64,000 bases of DNA from Odontocerum albicorne (taxonomy: Eukaryota > Arthropoda > Insecta > Trichoptera > Odontoceridae), in the NCBI GenBank assembly GCA_949825065.1, contig OX463849.1:5146001-5210000 (forward strand), in the 5' to 3' direction. Every line of letters starts with the position of its first letter. Position 1 is the stretch's first letter. Of the stretch, positions 43,848 through 55,912 are shown piece by piece. A program made the translations under genes and the position numbers. Below the pieces are notes generated by a model. The model saw nothing but the letters and a program-made list of their open reading frames with translations, had not been told where the DNA came from and searched no databases.

Positions 43848-45148
43848 AGTTATATGAGGAAACTATATCTTATCTTATTAGAAAAGGTTAATTGCTTACT
43901 TAAAATAGTTATATGAGGAAACTATATCTTATCTTATTAGAAAAGGTTAATTGCTTACTTAAAAAAGTTATATGAGGAAACTATATCTTATCTTATTAGA
44001 AAAGGTTAATTGCTTACTTAAAATAGTTATATGAGGAAACTATATCTTATCTTATTAGAAAAGGTTAATTGCTTACTTAAAAAAGTTATATGAGGAAACT
44101 ATATCTTATCTTATTAGAAAAGGTTAATTGCTTACTTAAAAAAGTTATATGAGGAAACTATATCTTATCTTATTAAAAAAGGTTAATTACTTACTTAAAA
44201 TAGTTATATGAGGAAACTATATCTTATCTTATTAGAAAAGGTTAATTGCTTACTTAAAATAGTTATATGAGGAAACTATATCTTATCTTATTAGAAAAGG
44301 TTAATTGCTTACTTAAAAAAGTTATATGAGGAAACTATATCTTATCTTATTAGAAAAGGTTAATTGTTTACTTAAAATAGTTATATGAGGAAACTATATC
44401 TTATCTTATTAGAAAAGGTTAATTGCTTACTTAAAAAAGTTATATGAGGAAGCTATATCTTATCTTATTAGAAAAGGTTAATTGCTTACTTAAAATAGTT
44501 ATATGAGGAAACTATATCTTATCTTATTAGAAAAGGTTAATTGCTTACTTAAAAAAGTTATATGAGGAAACTATATCTTATCTTATTAGAAAAGGTTAAT
44601 TGCTTACTTAAAATAGTTATATGAGGAAACTATATCTTATCTTATTAGAAAAGGTTAATTGCTTACTTAAAAAAGTTATATGAGGAAACTATATCTTATC
44701 TTATTAGAAAAGGTTAATTGCTTACTTAAAATAGTTATATGAGGAAACTATATCTTATCTTATTAGAAAAGGTTAATTGCTTACTTAAAAAAGTTATATG
44801 AGGAAACTATATCTTATCTTATTAGAAAAGGTTAATTGCTTACTTAAAATAGTTATATGAGGAAACTATATCTTATCTTATTAGAAAAGGTTAATTGCTT
44901 ACTTAAAATAGTTATATGAGGAAACTATATCTTATCTTATTAGAAAATGTTAATTGCTTATTTAAAATAGTTATATGAGGAAACTATATCTTATCTTATT
45001 AGAAAAGGTTAATTGCTTATTTAAAATAGTTATATTAGGAAACTATATCTTATCTTATTGGAAAAGGTTAATTGCTTACTTAAAAAAGTCGCATGAGGAA
45101 ACTTTATCTTATCTTATAAGAAAAGGTTAATTGCTTACTTAAAAAAAC
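43848..45148. repeat. 59-bp tandem array, 22 copies, dimeric in part
   Basis: The unit is AGTTATATGAGGAAACTATA, then TCTTATCTTATTAGAAAAGG, then TTAATTGCTTACTTAAAA. The base before AGTTATATG alternates A and T in successive copies over much of the array (clearest in the middle third), so the expanding unit was partly a 118-bp dimer. The edge units are most diverged, especially at the right (AGTCGCATGAGG), as unequal exchange predicts. Confidence 0.95.
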
Positions 45149-45965
45149 ATTTTCTTAAATGTTGAAGATGTATTGTATCATATCCGAGGCTCTTTTCAAA
45201 ATAAGAGACAACCAGCAAAACAAAGTAAGAGCTCATGATAAGTTAGTGTTACTTATTGTTAGTCAAAATAAGTCAATAATTATATTACTATAAGCGCAAT
45301 AAGTAGTGCACACCATTTGCCAGCAAGAAAATATGCATGTATACTTATTTCATGTATATAATTCTATTCAATGTTGAAAAATAAAAATAATAACTAAGCT
45401 CCATCCCTGGCAGCTCCGCGACCCAATCCTATATTGGTGATGCGCGCCCCCCTTATAAGGTAAGAGTGTATTATATAATTGTATCTTATAGGAGTTTATT
45501 ATATAAATGTATCTATATATTACATCCATTAGTTAAATGGTATACACAAAAACATTTATTTGTAGGCTAGTTAAGAAATCTGAATAGTTAATATGATTAT
45601 GTAAGGAAATCAAATTCAAGACATTAAAAAAAATTTAAATTGCATTCATACCAATACTTTTTTTGTTTCTATCAAATATCTGCTCAATCAACTTTCCTTC
45701 AATTATTTTCTCGATTTAACTCCTCTTTAGTTCTCCATTCATTTCAGATACATTTATTTATGTGATTTACAAAAGAAAACCTAAAAAAATCAATCAATGG
45801 CATTATGGACATGTTGACATTAAATTTTCATAAATTAATTAATCACACAGATTTTCCCAGCTGCAACCACTCGAATGATCTGTTTTTTTTAGGCAATTAT
45901 TATAGGCAATCCACCCAAACTAGGATGATTTGTGCCATTTAATTCAAGTAATTATGCAATCCTAT
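45149..45965. other. Unassigned, with one GC-rich patch
   Basis: 'ccatccctggcagctccgcg' and 'gatgcgcgccccccttataa' (45402-45457) are GC-rich in otherwise AT-rich DNA, and TTATAAGGTAAGAG follows. I find no frame to support an exon. Confidence 0.3.
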
Positions 45966-45968
45966 GAG

Positions 45969-46450
45969 TTAAAACACGTATAATAAAATCAACTTTAGAC
46001 ATTTTAAAGTTTCAACTGACTGATTTAGCTTCAAAAATTTAACAAACAATTTAACAAGAGGAAAAATTCCACGAAAAAAGAAGAAATGCAATATGCAATG
46101 GATGCGGTAAAGATAAGGACAACTGATAAATACATGTTCTATAGTTTCATCATCCTGACCAAACTCGCAGCCAGAAATTTCCACAATACCCATTCTGCAA
46201 AGGTGACTAGCCACCACGCAGTGGCCCATCGGCAAACGACACATTACAAACACCATCACCTTTTTCATTCTTATTATTTTAAATCATGGTTTCAAAGGGA
46301 TATATTTTTGAAATGATTTACCATATATCTAAAGCCCTTATATTCACCAGTCATATCCCAATCCAACGTTCCTGTTTAATTTCATTTAAAAGATCATGCA
46401 TCCATGCACTGACTGGAAAATCAGATAAGGTTAACTTTCTATAAACCAGT
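45969..46450 (-). pseudogene. Jockey-like LINE, C-terminal zinc-knuckle region
   Basis: The open stretch 46268-45969 reads MGHCVVASHLCRMGIVEISG, then CEFGQDDETIEHVFISCPYL. This matches the '..TGH..L..HL.R.GI.....C.CG..DET.EHVF..CP' cluster found after the RNase H or polymerase of Jockey-type elements. One cysteine (CEFG for CxCG) is lost. Upstream to about 46450 the same protein continues in broken frames. Confidence 0.75.
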
Positions 46451-46649
46451 TATCTTCTAGTTAACTTCTCTGGTTTATCAAAATTAAGATTCCTACTTCG
46501 TTTTTTTTCTTTACGTTGGCACTAAATCTGGAATAGTGTGTATATGCGTACGTTTATATTTTTTGCATTTTTTTTTACGAATATTAATTTTTGTTAATAT
46601 CTTTTATAGTTATACTGCTTATTTATAGGTATCACTCTTTTTTATTACA

Positions 46650-46790
46650 ATTTATGAGTACATAAATGTGGACAAAAAAATATCTGACATCCCCGTGGTT
46701 TGTCTCACCCTCCTTTTGATGGGGGTGTATCTCGATTGGGATGATTTTATAAGTTGAACCCAGACCGTTTGATAGTATCATTGTCAAGTG
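46650..46790 (+). mobile_element. S2 SINE tail
   Basis: 'gatgggggtgtatctcgatt', then 'aagttgaacccagaccgttt'. A decayed S2 copy. Confidence 0.55.
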
Positions 46791-46829
46791 TACTAATTTC
46801 TACTGTCTTGACATATATACGAGTTTATG

Positions 46830-46945
46830 TTATTTCAGGATATTCGTATATGTTATTTCAGGATGTTCGTACGTGTTATTTCAGGATATTCGTAAATGTT
46901 AGTTCAGGATATTCGTATATGTTATTTCAGGATATACTATTATAT
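46830..46945. repeat. 26-bp tandem repeat, about 5 copies
   Basis: TGTTATTTCAGGATATTCGT recurs with small changes. This is a minisatellite right after the S2 tail. Confidence 0.85.
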
Positions 46946-47004
46946 TTATATACTATCATATGTTACTATAAAGAATTGAATCATCTCGTGCGACTTTTAA
47001 TAAA

Positions 47005-47485
47005 ATGAGAAGCGTATTCTGCGATGATAATCTAAACTTGAAACTTCGACAATGGTTAGTCAAATGCTACGTTTGGTCAGTGTTATTGCATGGAGTGGAA
47101 TCATGGGCCCTCAAAGTTAGTAGTATGAACCTACTGGAAGCATTCGAAATGTGGATGCACCGGAGAATGCAACGGATACCCTGGACGGATTTGATCAGCA
47201 ACACAAGGGTTCTTCAAAGAGCCAAAGTTGATAGAGTTGCTGACTAATATTAAAATCCGAAAGGTGTCCTATTTGGGGCATGTACTTAGAGGAGCAAAGT
47301 ACAAACAACTGCACCTGATCATCCAAGGCCAAATAGAAGGCCGAATAGGTGTTACCAGGAGGCAAATCTCCTGGCTCCGCAATAAACGTGATTGGACTGG
47401 CCTTAGGGGCGTTGGAGATATTTTTCGGGCTGCTGGGGACAAAGATGCTTACTCTCAGGTGATATTCAACGTAAGAAGGACCTGA
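47005..47485 (+). pseudogene. RTE-like LINE C-terminus with a frameshift
   Basis: The first frame reads DNLNLKLRQWLVKCYVWSVL, then LHGVESWALK, then LLEAFEMWMHRRMQRIPWTD. It then shifts by one base near 47228 into IRKVSYLGHVLRGAKYKQLH, then LIIQGQIEGR. The order (YG.E.W, LEAFEMW..RRM..I.WTD, LGHVLRG, IEGR) equals that of the copy at 12023, but it is clearly older. No palm domain is present. Confidence 0.8.
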
Positions 47486-47489
47486 TATG

Positions 47490-49238
47490 ACACTGACAAG
47501 ATAAAGAACATATTCTCTTTTAACATTTAATGAAGCAAGGTTTATTTTACAAGTTAAGTAACACAATTTATGAAAATATGAAATTCTTTTTATTTTTTTC
47601 CTTTAAGTTCTTAATGACAATTTCATTGATGGTAGGAATATACTTTGAAGTATTTTTTATATAAGTTTTGTTCATTTCAATGTCGATTCCAAACCAAAAA
47701 GTGCCGGGTATTAAAATGTACTGATTTGCTTGTTGTGTTTATCCAATATCTTTTTATTATTGGTTTGTATTAATTTTTAGTTGTATGTATTAAAATCTGA
47801 TCGAAGAGAATTGATCCAGCAACTTCCGAGTCGGAAGACTGGAGTTTACCAAGCTAGGGCACAGAATATATCAGTTCTCTATTTTCAGTGTTGTTATTTT
47901 CTTAGATACTGTGTCATCAGATCTCAATCTCAGTCTACAAACTCGTCGTCGTTCATGACGCGTTTTGGGAGGTGAGGCTCTGACATTCAACGTGTTTTTA
48001 TTTATTTTTGAAGGAATATCTGTAGTTGATTAGTTAAAAAGTGAAACGTTATTTATGTGTAGAAGACATAAAAATTTTGCAAAATTATATGTAATGTGAA
48101 GAATAAATTAATTATTCAACTGAAAGCATGAATGTGTGAGGGAAAATCAGACTAAAACTTTACATTTTTATTTATGTTGTTCGAAAATACCACAATAAAG
48201 AATTCAAGAAGTGGACACGGAATAAATAAAGATTAATATCTCAAAATATTTCTTATTACAAAAGTTTTTTTCTATATCTTCTAGTTTTGGAGTGCCGAAG
48301 TCAAAATTGTAATAATTATATACTATAACAGGGGCATACATGAGATCAACGATAGTCACATTCTGAATGTTCATATACATAAAGAGCCACACCATAGTCA
48401 CGTTCTCACCTAGTATTAAATACACTAATTCAAATTTATTACATATTCTACACAAATTTTAATTGCTTTATAAAGCATAAAAAACACACATAGAAGAAAA
48501 TGTAAAAATAGCGCGGAATACGGTTTACGCACATAAAGAGGCAGGAGATGCACGCGCACCCTACACATTGAAATCACAGCATACACGTATACACCAATAC
48601 TTGCGTATTTGACAGTTGTATTCATACATGAACATCTTGTCACTTACAATATTAAGAAAGGAAAATCACGAAAATACAAGTATAATTTGGAAATAAAGTA
48701 TCTATATTTTTATAAAAGACATTGGGAGCCGCACTTAACCCAACGAAGACACGCATTTGCCCACGTCTGTAAAATAACAAAAATTTTGTATAATTGAGTA
48801 TTCACATCTTCAAAAGCTTCCTAGAGCCTAGTTTAAATAACAATTTTATCTTTTTTGACAGTTATTTCATAGTTCGTCTTTATAATGTCTCATTTAACTA
48901 AGTTTTCATTAGTAACGCACCACTTTACTCTGTATAAGATCATATTCATTTATTCATCACGAAAATATAACGGGTAGGCAGAACAAAGCTTGATATATAC
49001 GATTCCTTTTGACAATAAAGCCTAAAAGCTTAAGAGTTGAAAGCTTAGAGCATTTCGGGATAGAAGTATAATTATATTTTCACGTGAAATATGATCCCTA
49101 CTTGAAGCGCAAAAGGGAACATTAGAGATAACAAACAGATAATCTTTTTTCAGAATTATAATGAAATCGAAATACAAGAATGGTAAAGTATTATAATTGT
49201 CACTTAACCCATAACGTTACGAGTGGCAAAGTAATTAT
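47490..49238. other. Unassigned sequence
   Basis: Short frames only. The longest (47195-47566 minus) is the shadow of the LINE remnant. Confidence 0.4.
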
Positions 49239-49239
49239 C

Positions 49240-49420
49240 AAAATGCTTGGGTAAAGAGTTCGTCTGGTAACAATACTTGTATACGCTAGACTATGTAAGT
49301 ATTGTTGCCTCTTTACGTGTGGGCTGCATTATAAACATTCCAATAACGAACTGCGAGTTTCTTACCTACTCAAATAGTTCTATGCCCGAATACTTGGTAA
49401 ATGGGACCAACATATACTGA
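49240..49420 (+). mobile_element. S3 SINE body, second copy
   Basis: 'gggtaaagagttcgtctggt' then 'aacaatacttgtatacgcta' matches the copy at 19730. A diverged 5' half shows no usable promoter boxes. Confidence 0.5.
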
Positions 49421-49924
49421 TATCTACTTCATTAATTGATTGACCCTCTATGGAGAAAGTGCTTCTTGCTTGCCGCGTGCCTCCCAACACTCTTGCATTA
49501 ACATCAATAACCTGTAACAGAATTTGGAATAGTTAATGCCTCTGAGTACTTTAAACTCTCTACTAGAGTCCAGCAAGACTAGCAAGGCTTCATTTATAAT
49601 TACCAGCCCTTATGGTATTCCTATTAAATGAAATACATGGAAAGTATGAATGGTTTCCCAATAAAGCAAGTTTGGCAACAGATTAGAATATGAAGGGCCT
49701 GACCGACTCTAAATATGGGGATTATACCACATATGAGCTTTTGCAACAGCCTTTGAGAGAGCTTTCTCTGTCTTGGAATATAGAGTTGATGTGTAGCAAC
49801 TTATGGCCTAGTAAAAACACCTACTGTAAGTTTATGGCTTCCCTATCAATATAGTTAATTAGTTTAACTATTGTCGTATCGGAGTTGCTGGTATTTAGAG
49901 TCTCATGAGTAAACTTCTTAAATT

Positions 49925-50290
49925 TATTTGAGACTCTTCCTTGCGTTTATCTTGCCTATTTTACTATACAGTTTCGAATCTTCGAATGATATCAAGACTC
50001 AAGAGGGGAAAGTTTTAAGTTTTGAGAACAGCTTACTAAAGAAGGACGATGTGTATCAAGTGGCTAGATTACGAATGAGTCGGTCTAAATTTGAACAAAG
50101 CAGCACCTTATTATTCCAACAATCAGGATAAAGCGCTGAAGTTAGTTGGATCAAGTATTCAGAATTCCGCCTGTTAGTTAGTAAAGAGCTTTATTGTTTT
50201 ATCACCCGCAAGGGAGACGAAATATCAAATGACCGTCTTACACAGTACACCACACAGCGAATCGCCCAGAATATGATAGGATAATAATCA
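49925..50290 (+). pseudogene. Unidentified coding remnant
   Basis: The frame 49928-50131 reads MRLFLAFILPILLYSFESSN, later VYQVARLRMSRSKFEQSS. After its stop the sequence still looks protein-like in the same frame (VSWIKYSEFRLLVSKELYCF, then RLTQYTTQRIAQN). A single stop in an otherwise protein-like stretch suggests a decayed gene or transposon product. I do not recognise the family. Confidence 0.3.
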
Positions 50291-51113
50291 TCACATTTTT
50301 TAATTGTATATTAATTTATAAAATAAGATCTTGGACAAACATTCGATGGAGTATAACCTAGAACAATAAAATTTATATTAATCTGGCCTCAACATATGTG
50401 TACACTTTTTTAATACATACTTGAAGTGGTAAAGTAGGCTTAGCTTTGCATACATACATAAATAAATCCACTCCTGAGGCTGCAGATTCAATTCCTTTTG
50501 TATCAGCCTGGTTTTCATTTAATGGCTCTTTTATATATTTTAGACAATTGAAATATACTTGTTTTGCCATTTGGAGATAAACCCACCAGGTTTTACTGTA
50601 GTCAACGTAAGTAAAGAAATGGGTTTTCATAAAACCCAAAAACTGATTATATTTAACTTCCGTTTTGTTGTTATTTGGTTATTTTATTGCAATGGGACAA
50701 TTTATTTTTTTCTAACTGAAAAGATTTTAAAGAAGCTTTCAGTGAAAAATAGATTGAAATAGGTTATGAAAAACTGTTTTCCAACGGGAATCTAACTCAT
50801 ATTCCTGGACTGAAAAACAAACGTTTTACAAAAAAGGCGACAGAGAATGTCTTTATAATCAAACGCAGTTGTTTTGGAACGAAATGTTTTTGTTACGATG
50901 AATAATCATGAGGTTTAAGTTTTCAGACTCTGCCTGATTAATTATTTTGACTTAACAAAAAAGGCTCTGATTGCCATGAAATATAACAAAAATAAATTTA
51001 AAATGATTTAATTTATTAATAAAATTAGAACAAATACAATAATTTAATACAAACTGTAAAAATAAATCAACATAATAATAAATGGAAACACATATAAAAC
51101 TTCAACACGATCT
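50291..51113. other. Unassigned, with an S1-tail-like patch
   Basis: 'ttttgccatttggagataaa' then 'cccaccaggtttta' near 50560-50595 resembles an S1 tail. There is nothing else. Confidence 0.3.
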
Positions 51114-51708
51114 TTAACCTGTTCACCGCGTTAAAAATCAAATTCCACGAATCCTGTGCGCGGCACAATTTCAGCGTTTTTTAAATTTCTAAGTTTAAAC
51201 ACATATTTTGTTTAGAACCACTGATATTTGATTACAACACCAAGTAAACATGACACTTAAGTAATTTTCTGATAATAAATAATAGTCATTACTCTTAAGG
51301 AGACTCATTAAATAAAGGAGATAAACTTAACATTACGTAAAATAAACAAAGGAATGCTACGATCAAATCAATGCTTCATGACACTCACCCAATCAAATGC
51401 ATATAGCACTAGTAATGTTTATTTACGTAAGAGAGACTCATCGCAGGACTCGATCCGCGCGACAGGTCGTTAATGCTGGAAATATTGAGAAACCAAAAAA
51501 ATTCGGCGCTCTGTTTATTCAACAATATCTCATAAACTAATATATTATTTGACAAGGTTTTCAAAGATGTCGCTAGAATAAAGATTATTTTAAATTTTAG
51601 TTCAATTTTTATTCCGGTTTTGTGTCATTTTTTTTAAGTATTTGTGATTTGAAACTTGGATTGTCGTCAGATCACAGGCGTTTGTGCTCCCCGCGGGGAA
51701 CACGTTAA
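51114..51708 (+). mobile_element. T2 TTAA MITE, copy 1
   Basis: It begins TTAACCTGTTCACCGCG and ends CGCGGGGAACACGTTAA. The outer ~17 bases are imperfect inverted repeats and TTAA is at each edge. At 595 bp it has no transposase. The ends differ from T1, so a distinct piggyBac-type source is implied. The inverted partner is at 57320-57966. Confidence 0.85.
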
Positions 51709-53370
51709 TAAAGGACAATTATTTATTTAGTTGTATTACGGTTGAATTTGATCACTTAAATAATGATAAAATAAAAAAATTGGATTAAACGTGTGTGTGA
51801 ATAATAAAATTTCAACAAACACAAAAAAATGTTCGTTTAGAAAAAAATAAAACACACAATATACTTCTGTAATTCCTCCCCTTAATATACGTGCATATAA
51901 AAAGTTCTTTCGGCACTAGCCATAAGAATCAGGTATATTTCGTCTCTGTGTGAAAGGTAACGATATTTCCTGTTTTATGATACCCTGTAAGTACTTCGAT
52001 ATTTCACTCGAACAAATTGCATTCATTCTTTGGAAGCATTTCATTTTACGTCGGTAATAAATAAATATATATTAGGTACAGTTTTTAACGAAGGGTAGTT
52101 TCAAAGTCCCCTGATCATGGTCGATGAAAGTGCATTGAAATTTTCGACACGAGAACCTCTGCAAAAGGTAGTATTTCTAACCAAATTTACATAATAAAAA
52201 TCGACACGTTTACGTAATCAAATTTTATGTAGAAGTAAACATTACAAAAAATTAATAGCATTATCTTTTAAAGCTAAGTAAATTGTTACATAATCGTTAA
52301 AGAAAGGAGTTTTCTTAAATCCATAGTATAATCTTATTAACACATATCAAAGCTCTTATATAATACGATTAAGTCTTGTAAGGAGTTACATATTACAAGT
52401 TCATATTGCGCAATATTATAACGTAATATATTTTTTAATTTACGATTTCGGAAAGTAAACAGCAGTTCAAGTTTAAATTATGTCAGACGGCAATAAAATA
52501 TTAACAAAGGCAATTGAAAAAAAATGTTCAACAGAATTTGTTAACTTTTTTTTCTTAGAATTGTAAGAAAGTCAAACCGTTTTATGATTATTTTCTTCCG
52601 CGTTCGTACTGTTTTTTTTATTATGATGCATAAATTCTTCGCTGTAAATGAAGCAATCTAAAAAACTTATTCCAATGTGATCATTTCTTTCAGCCATTAT
52701 AAAAATATTGTGAGGCTTGTGTGAGAAAAAAAACGTACGCACTTGTAAATCGAATACTTTTAAAACATGTCAATGACGGAGCAAATCTTACTTTAGATGG
52801 TAACTGATTTCAGAGGCTCACTGCGTGAAAAGTGAAAAATTAAAAATTAAAAACCGTGAGTGGGGAACTAAAAAATTCAATAACGAGAACGTTTATGTTC
52901 TTTAGCACGTGAAATTTTGATGAATATTATAAATATAAGTATTTTTTTGCACCATTGATAGATGGTTTGAAACAATTAAAAATAACATGGGATGATACGA
53001 AAAATATATCATGTAGAAAAAGTTAGTAGTTTGGAAGAAAAAAAAACATATACAATACAAAAAAAATTAACAAATTTAAGCTAGAAATGTTAAAAACGAT
53101 TCTTCTGACTTTAAAAATGTACAGTGATTCTTTTATAAAACTTAAAGTAAACTTTTGGAGAACCATTGCATGATTTTGTCGAGTGTTTATTTCCACAATT
53201 TAAACATATTCATAAAATAAGGCTTTAGATTTGTTAATGATTTATATGTACACATACAAGTATATACCATCATACTGTTTCCTTGTTACCAGAATGCGAA
53301 AATGTCAAAAAGTGAAGCAATTACACTTTTCCGAACTTAAGTAAAGGGGAAGAAAAAAGGGTGGTCCCAA
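51709..53370. other. Unassigned AT-rich sequence
   Basis: I see no gene or known repeat. From 53365, 'agggtggtcccaaaaaatat' could be a worn transposon end, but no partner was found. Confidence 0.35.
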
Positions 53371-53820
53371 AAAATATAGGGACAGCTTTTAATCCAGTTT
53401 CACGCTGTGAAGTATATAGCTGAGTTGCAGTGTTACAGGAGCACAATTAGTGGTGATGCATCGTGGCTGAAGGAGAGGCACATTTTTTGAAATGGCGAGA
53501 CACAACCGAGAAAAGGAATGGCGCATAAAACAAGAAACAATGCTATGTATCGAGTTGCCAAATGCCAACTGAAACACTGCACACACTGTGAGAGAGTGTG
53601 CAAATCCGTGACTGGGCATTAAGCAACCTAGGAGAGCACAAGATGAAGTGACAATCATAATTATCTGCAAGGGATTGCCTAAACACTTAATTAAGAATTC
53701 AAGAAATTCTTAAGTTAATACTATTGAAAACTATGCAAAATTGAAGGGATCTTGGATTAATTAATTATATCAGAAACATTATTAATATAAATACAATACA
53801 TACAGGTGTTTTGGTTACTA

Positions 53821-53975
53821 AACGACCTCCGTGGCCCAGTTACTAAGGTTTGATATCCGTAGGTATATTTTTTTTTAAATATTACCTCTAAACACTTAAG
53901 TGGTTGATTGGGAAAGATTGCCACATGATAATAGGAAAGATTGCCACCAGATTGTATTGTATACATAAGCGTAAG
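53821..53975 (+). mobile_element. S1 SINE, internally deleted
   Basis: It opens ACGACCTCCGTGGCCCAGTT like the head at 8151, lacks the B box, and continues into the S1 tail 'tggttgattgggaaagattg' and 'ccaccagattgtattg'. Confidence 0.6.
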
Positions 53976-54920
53976 ACAACGTCAAACATATTATTGATGT
54001 CATCTTTTTATCAACACATAATTATATATTTAATGAAAAACTACCTTTTTATACATTATTTTCATGGCCAAATCATTTCAATTATATATTTTTTACGATA
54101 TCATGATTTGTCTGAATAAGAATTGGTTCCTTTTTTATTTTTTTGCCATGATTCTATCGTACAGTCGCCTGTCGCATATTTCTCCAGTATTCAACCACAC
54201 TTATTTTCATTTTTATAGAATTGTTAAAAGCCTTATTAGTATATTTTAATTTAATTTATTAATATAGTAGCCTTCAAGTTATCGAAATTGGTGATTGAGA
54301 CATCTTTAAGTGTATGACCGGGACAAAACATTGTCCACGGTCCCATTTAATCGAGTCTTTGATTATAAGTTCTTCTTCACATCTGTATTTGTTTAGAAAA
54401 AAGTACTATTCTTCAAATCGATTGACTTAATTTTGAAATTTTCGTTTTACAAGTTCGGTTGAATTTAAAACACAGGATCGAGCTGCTTGTTAGGGATAAA
54501 TTCAATTAAACCACCCTACGGAATTCTGAAGAGAAGCACAAATTTATTTCCTTTTTATGAGCTTTAAGTCAGAGCGGAAAGAGCTTTCGTTTAGGATTTC
54601 TACTAATTAAAATGTGTCCAAGATATAAGGCTATATTAAAATATAATTGACAATTCGCAATCTCATGAGAGTTGTATTAATGAATTTTAAAGTAATTTTA
54701 CATAAAATTTCTTACAAATTCCTAATAAATGGCTGTCAACAGTTGGCAATTGTTCTAATATTCACCACCGTGATATTGTTATGACATGAGACGAAGAATT
54801 GAAAGGTTTTTTGTTCAATATATTGGGATAGGTTCATCATTTCTCGAATTATGCTAGAAAGTTTATCGTTTTATATTCCTGACAACTATTTTATATAAAG
54901 ATATATTGATCTGTTGTTTA
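53976..54920. other. Unassigned sequence
   Basis: AT-rich, nothing recognised. Confidence 0.4.
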
Positions 54921-54927
54921 TAGTTAA

Positions 54928-55412
54928 GGCATTAATGTTGTGGTGGTTTAAAGACATTGTAATTTATTTTTATCAAACACTGTTTATTTCACTTTTTTGT
55001 AACGGTATAACCCTATCAGTTTCAAGGCTTTCACCTCATCTTCAGGGGAGCACAAACAAGACTAAATTCTGTTCGAACTGGTACCGACATACACGTTTCA
55101 ACGGCTGGGGGCTGAGGGGTGAGGGAGGCATGGGACGATTTTGGCCAAGAGCGGAGAGATTTTTTTTCCCAAAAAAATTTTTGGAAAAAAAAACTCTTCG
55201 CTCTTGGCCGAAATCGTCCCATGCCCCCCTCTCCCCTCAGCCCCAAACCGTTGAAGCGTGTATATCGATACCAGTTTGAATAGCATTTAGTATTGTTTGT
55301 GCTCCCCTGAAGATGAGGGGAAAGCCTTGAAACCGGTAGGGTTATACCGTTACAAAAAAGTGAAATAAACAGTGTTTGATAAAAATAAATTACAATATAT
55401 TGATCTGTTGAA
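54928..55412. repeat. PIR palindrome, longest copy
   Basis: The arms of about 215 bases meet near 55175. 'tatcaaacactgtttatttc', 'aacggtataaccctatcagt', 'cctcatcttcaggggagcac' and 'gggacgattttggccaagag' all recur as reverse complements. The inner part equals the Penelope flank at 15598-15690. Because it is a palindrome, the two long frames 54914-55279 (+) and 55031-55483 (-) give nearly the same peptide from opposite strands and should not be taken as genes. Confidence 0.9.
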
Positions 55413-55484
55413 CTGTTTGATTGACTGGCAATAAGTAAAACTAACTTGCCAAGTGCATAAACATTGTAGAGGTTTAAAGACATT

Positions 55485-55585
55485 GTTATTTATTTTTATC
55501 AAACACTGTTTATTCCAATTGTTTTAGTAATATATCGTTATATAAAGTGGAATAAACATTATTTGATAAAAACAAATGACAATGC
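55485..55585. repeat. Short PIR hairpin
   Basis: 'ttatttttatcaaacactgt' opposes 'aacattatttgataaaaaca' around a 30-bp centre. Confidence 0.75.
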
Positions 55586-55679
55586 TTTTTTTTTTGTTTC
55601 GTGTGCTGTCGTTTTTAATCGGAGTTTAAGATATTGACATCTTGAACATTTAAGATATTTTTTTAAGAAAGCATAAAGA

Positions 55680-55912
55680 CATTGTTAAATATTTTGACAA
55701 ACAACGTTTATTCCACTTCATATAACGGCTTAACCCTACTGGTTTTAAAGCTTTCATCTCATCATCAAGGGAGCATATACAAGAGTCTTGTTTTTGTTCC
55801 CCTGATGATGAGGTGAAAACTTGACACCGGTAGTATTATACCGTTATATAAAGTGGAATTAAGAGTGTTACTAAATAAATAACAATCCATTTAAACCCCC
55901 AGTATTAATGCC
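55680..55912. repeat. PIR palindrome
   Basis: 'aacaacgtttattccacttc' then 'ataacggcttaaccctactg' faces 'ccggtagtattataccgtta' then 'tataaagtggaattaagagt'. The centre contains 'cttgtttttgttcccctgat'. Its right flank, at 'aatgcc', is where the T1 chimera inserted. Confidence 0.8.

Noticed and set aside
45402..45465. GC-rich patch followed by TTATAAGGTAAGAG as promoter or exon end
   Set aside because: No open frame leads into it, and the patch is too short to call.
53389..53670. 93-codon minus-strand frame, Cys- and Ser-rich
   Set aside because: No domain and no splice or start context. The plus strand nearby begins like a worn transposon end ('agggtggtcccaaaaaatat'). Coding cannot be supported.
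54914..55483. Two long overlapping frames on opposite strands
   Set aside because: Both read the arms of one palindrome and give the same peptide from each strand.
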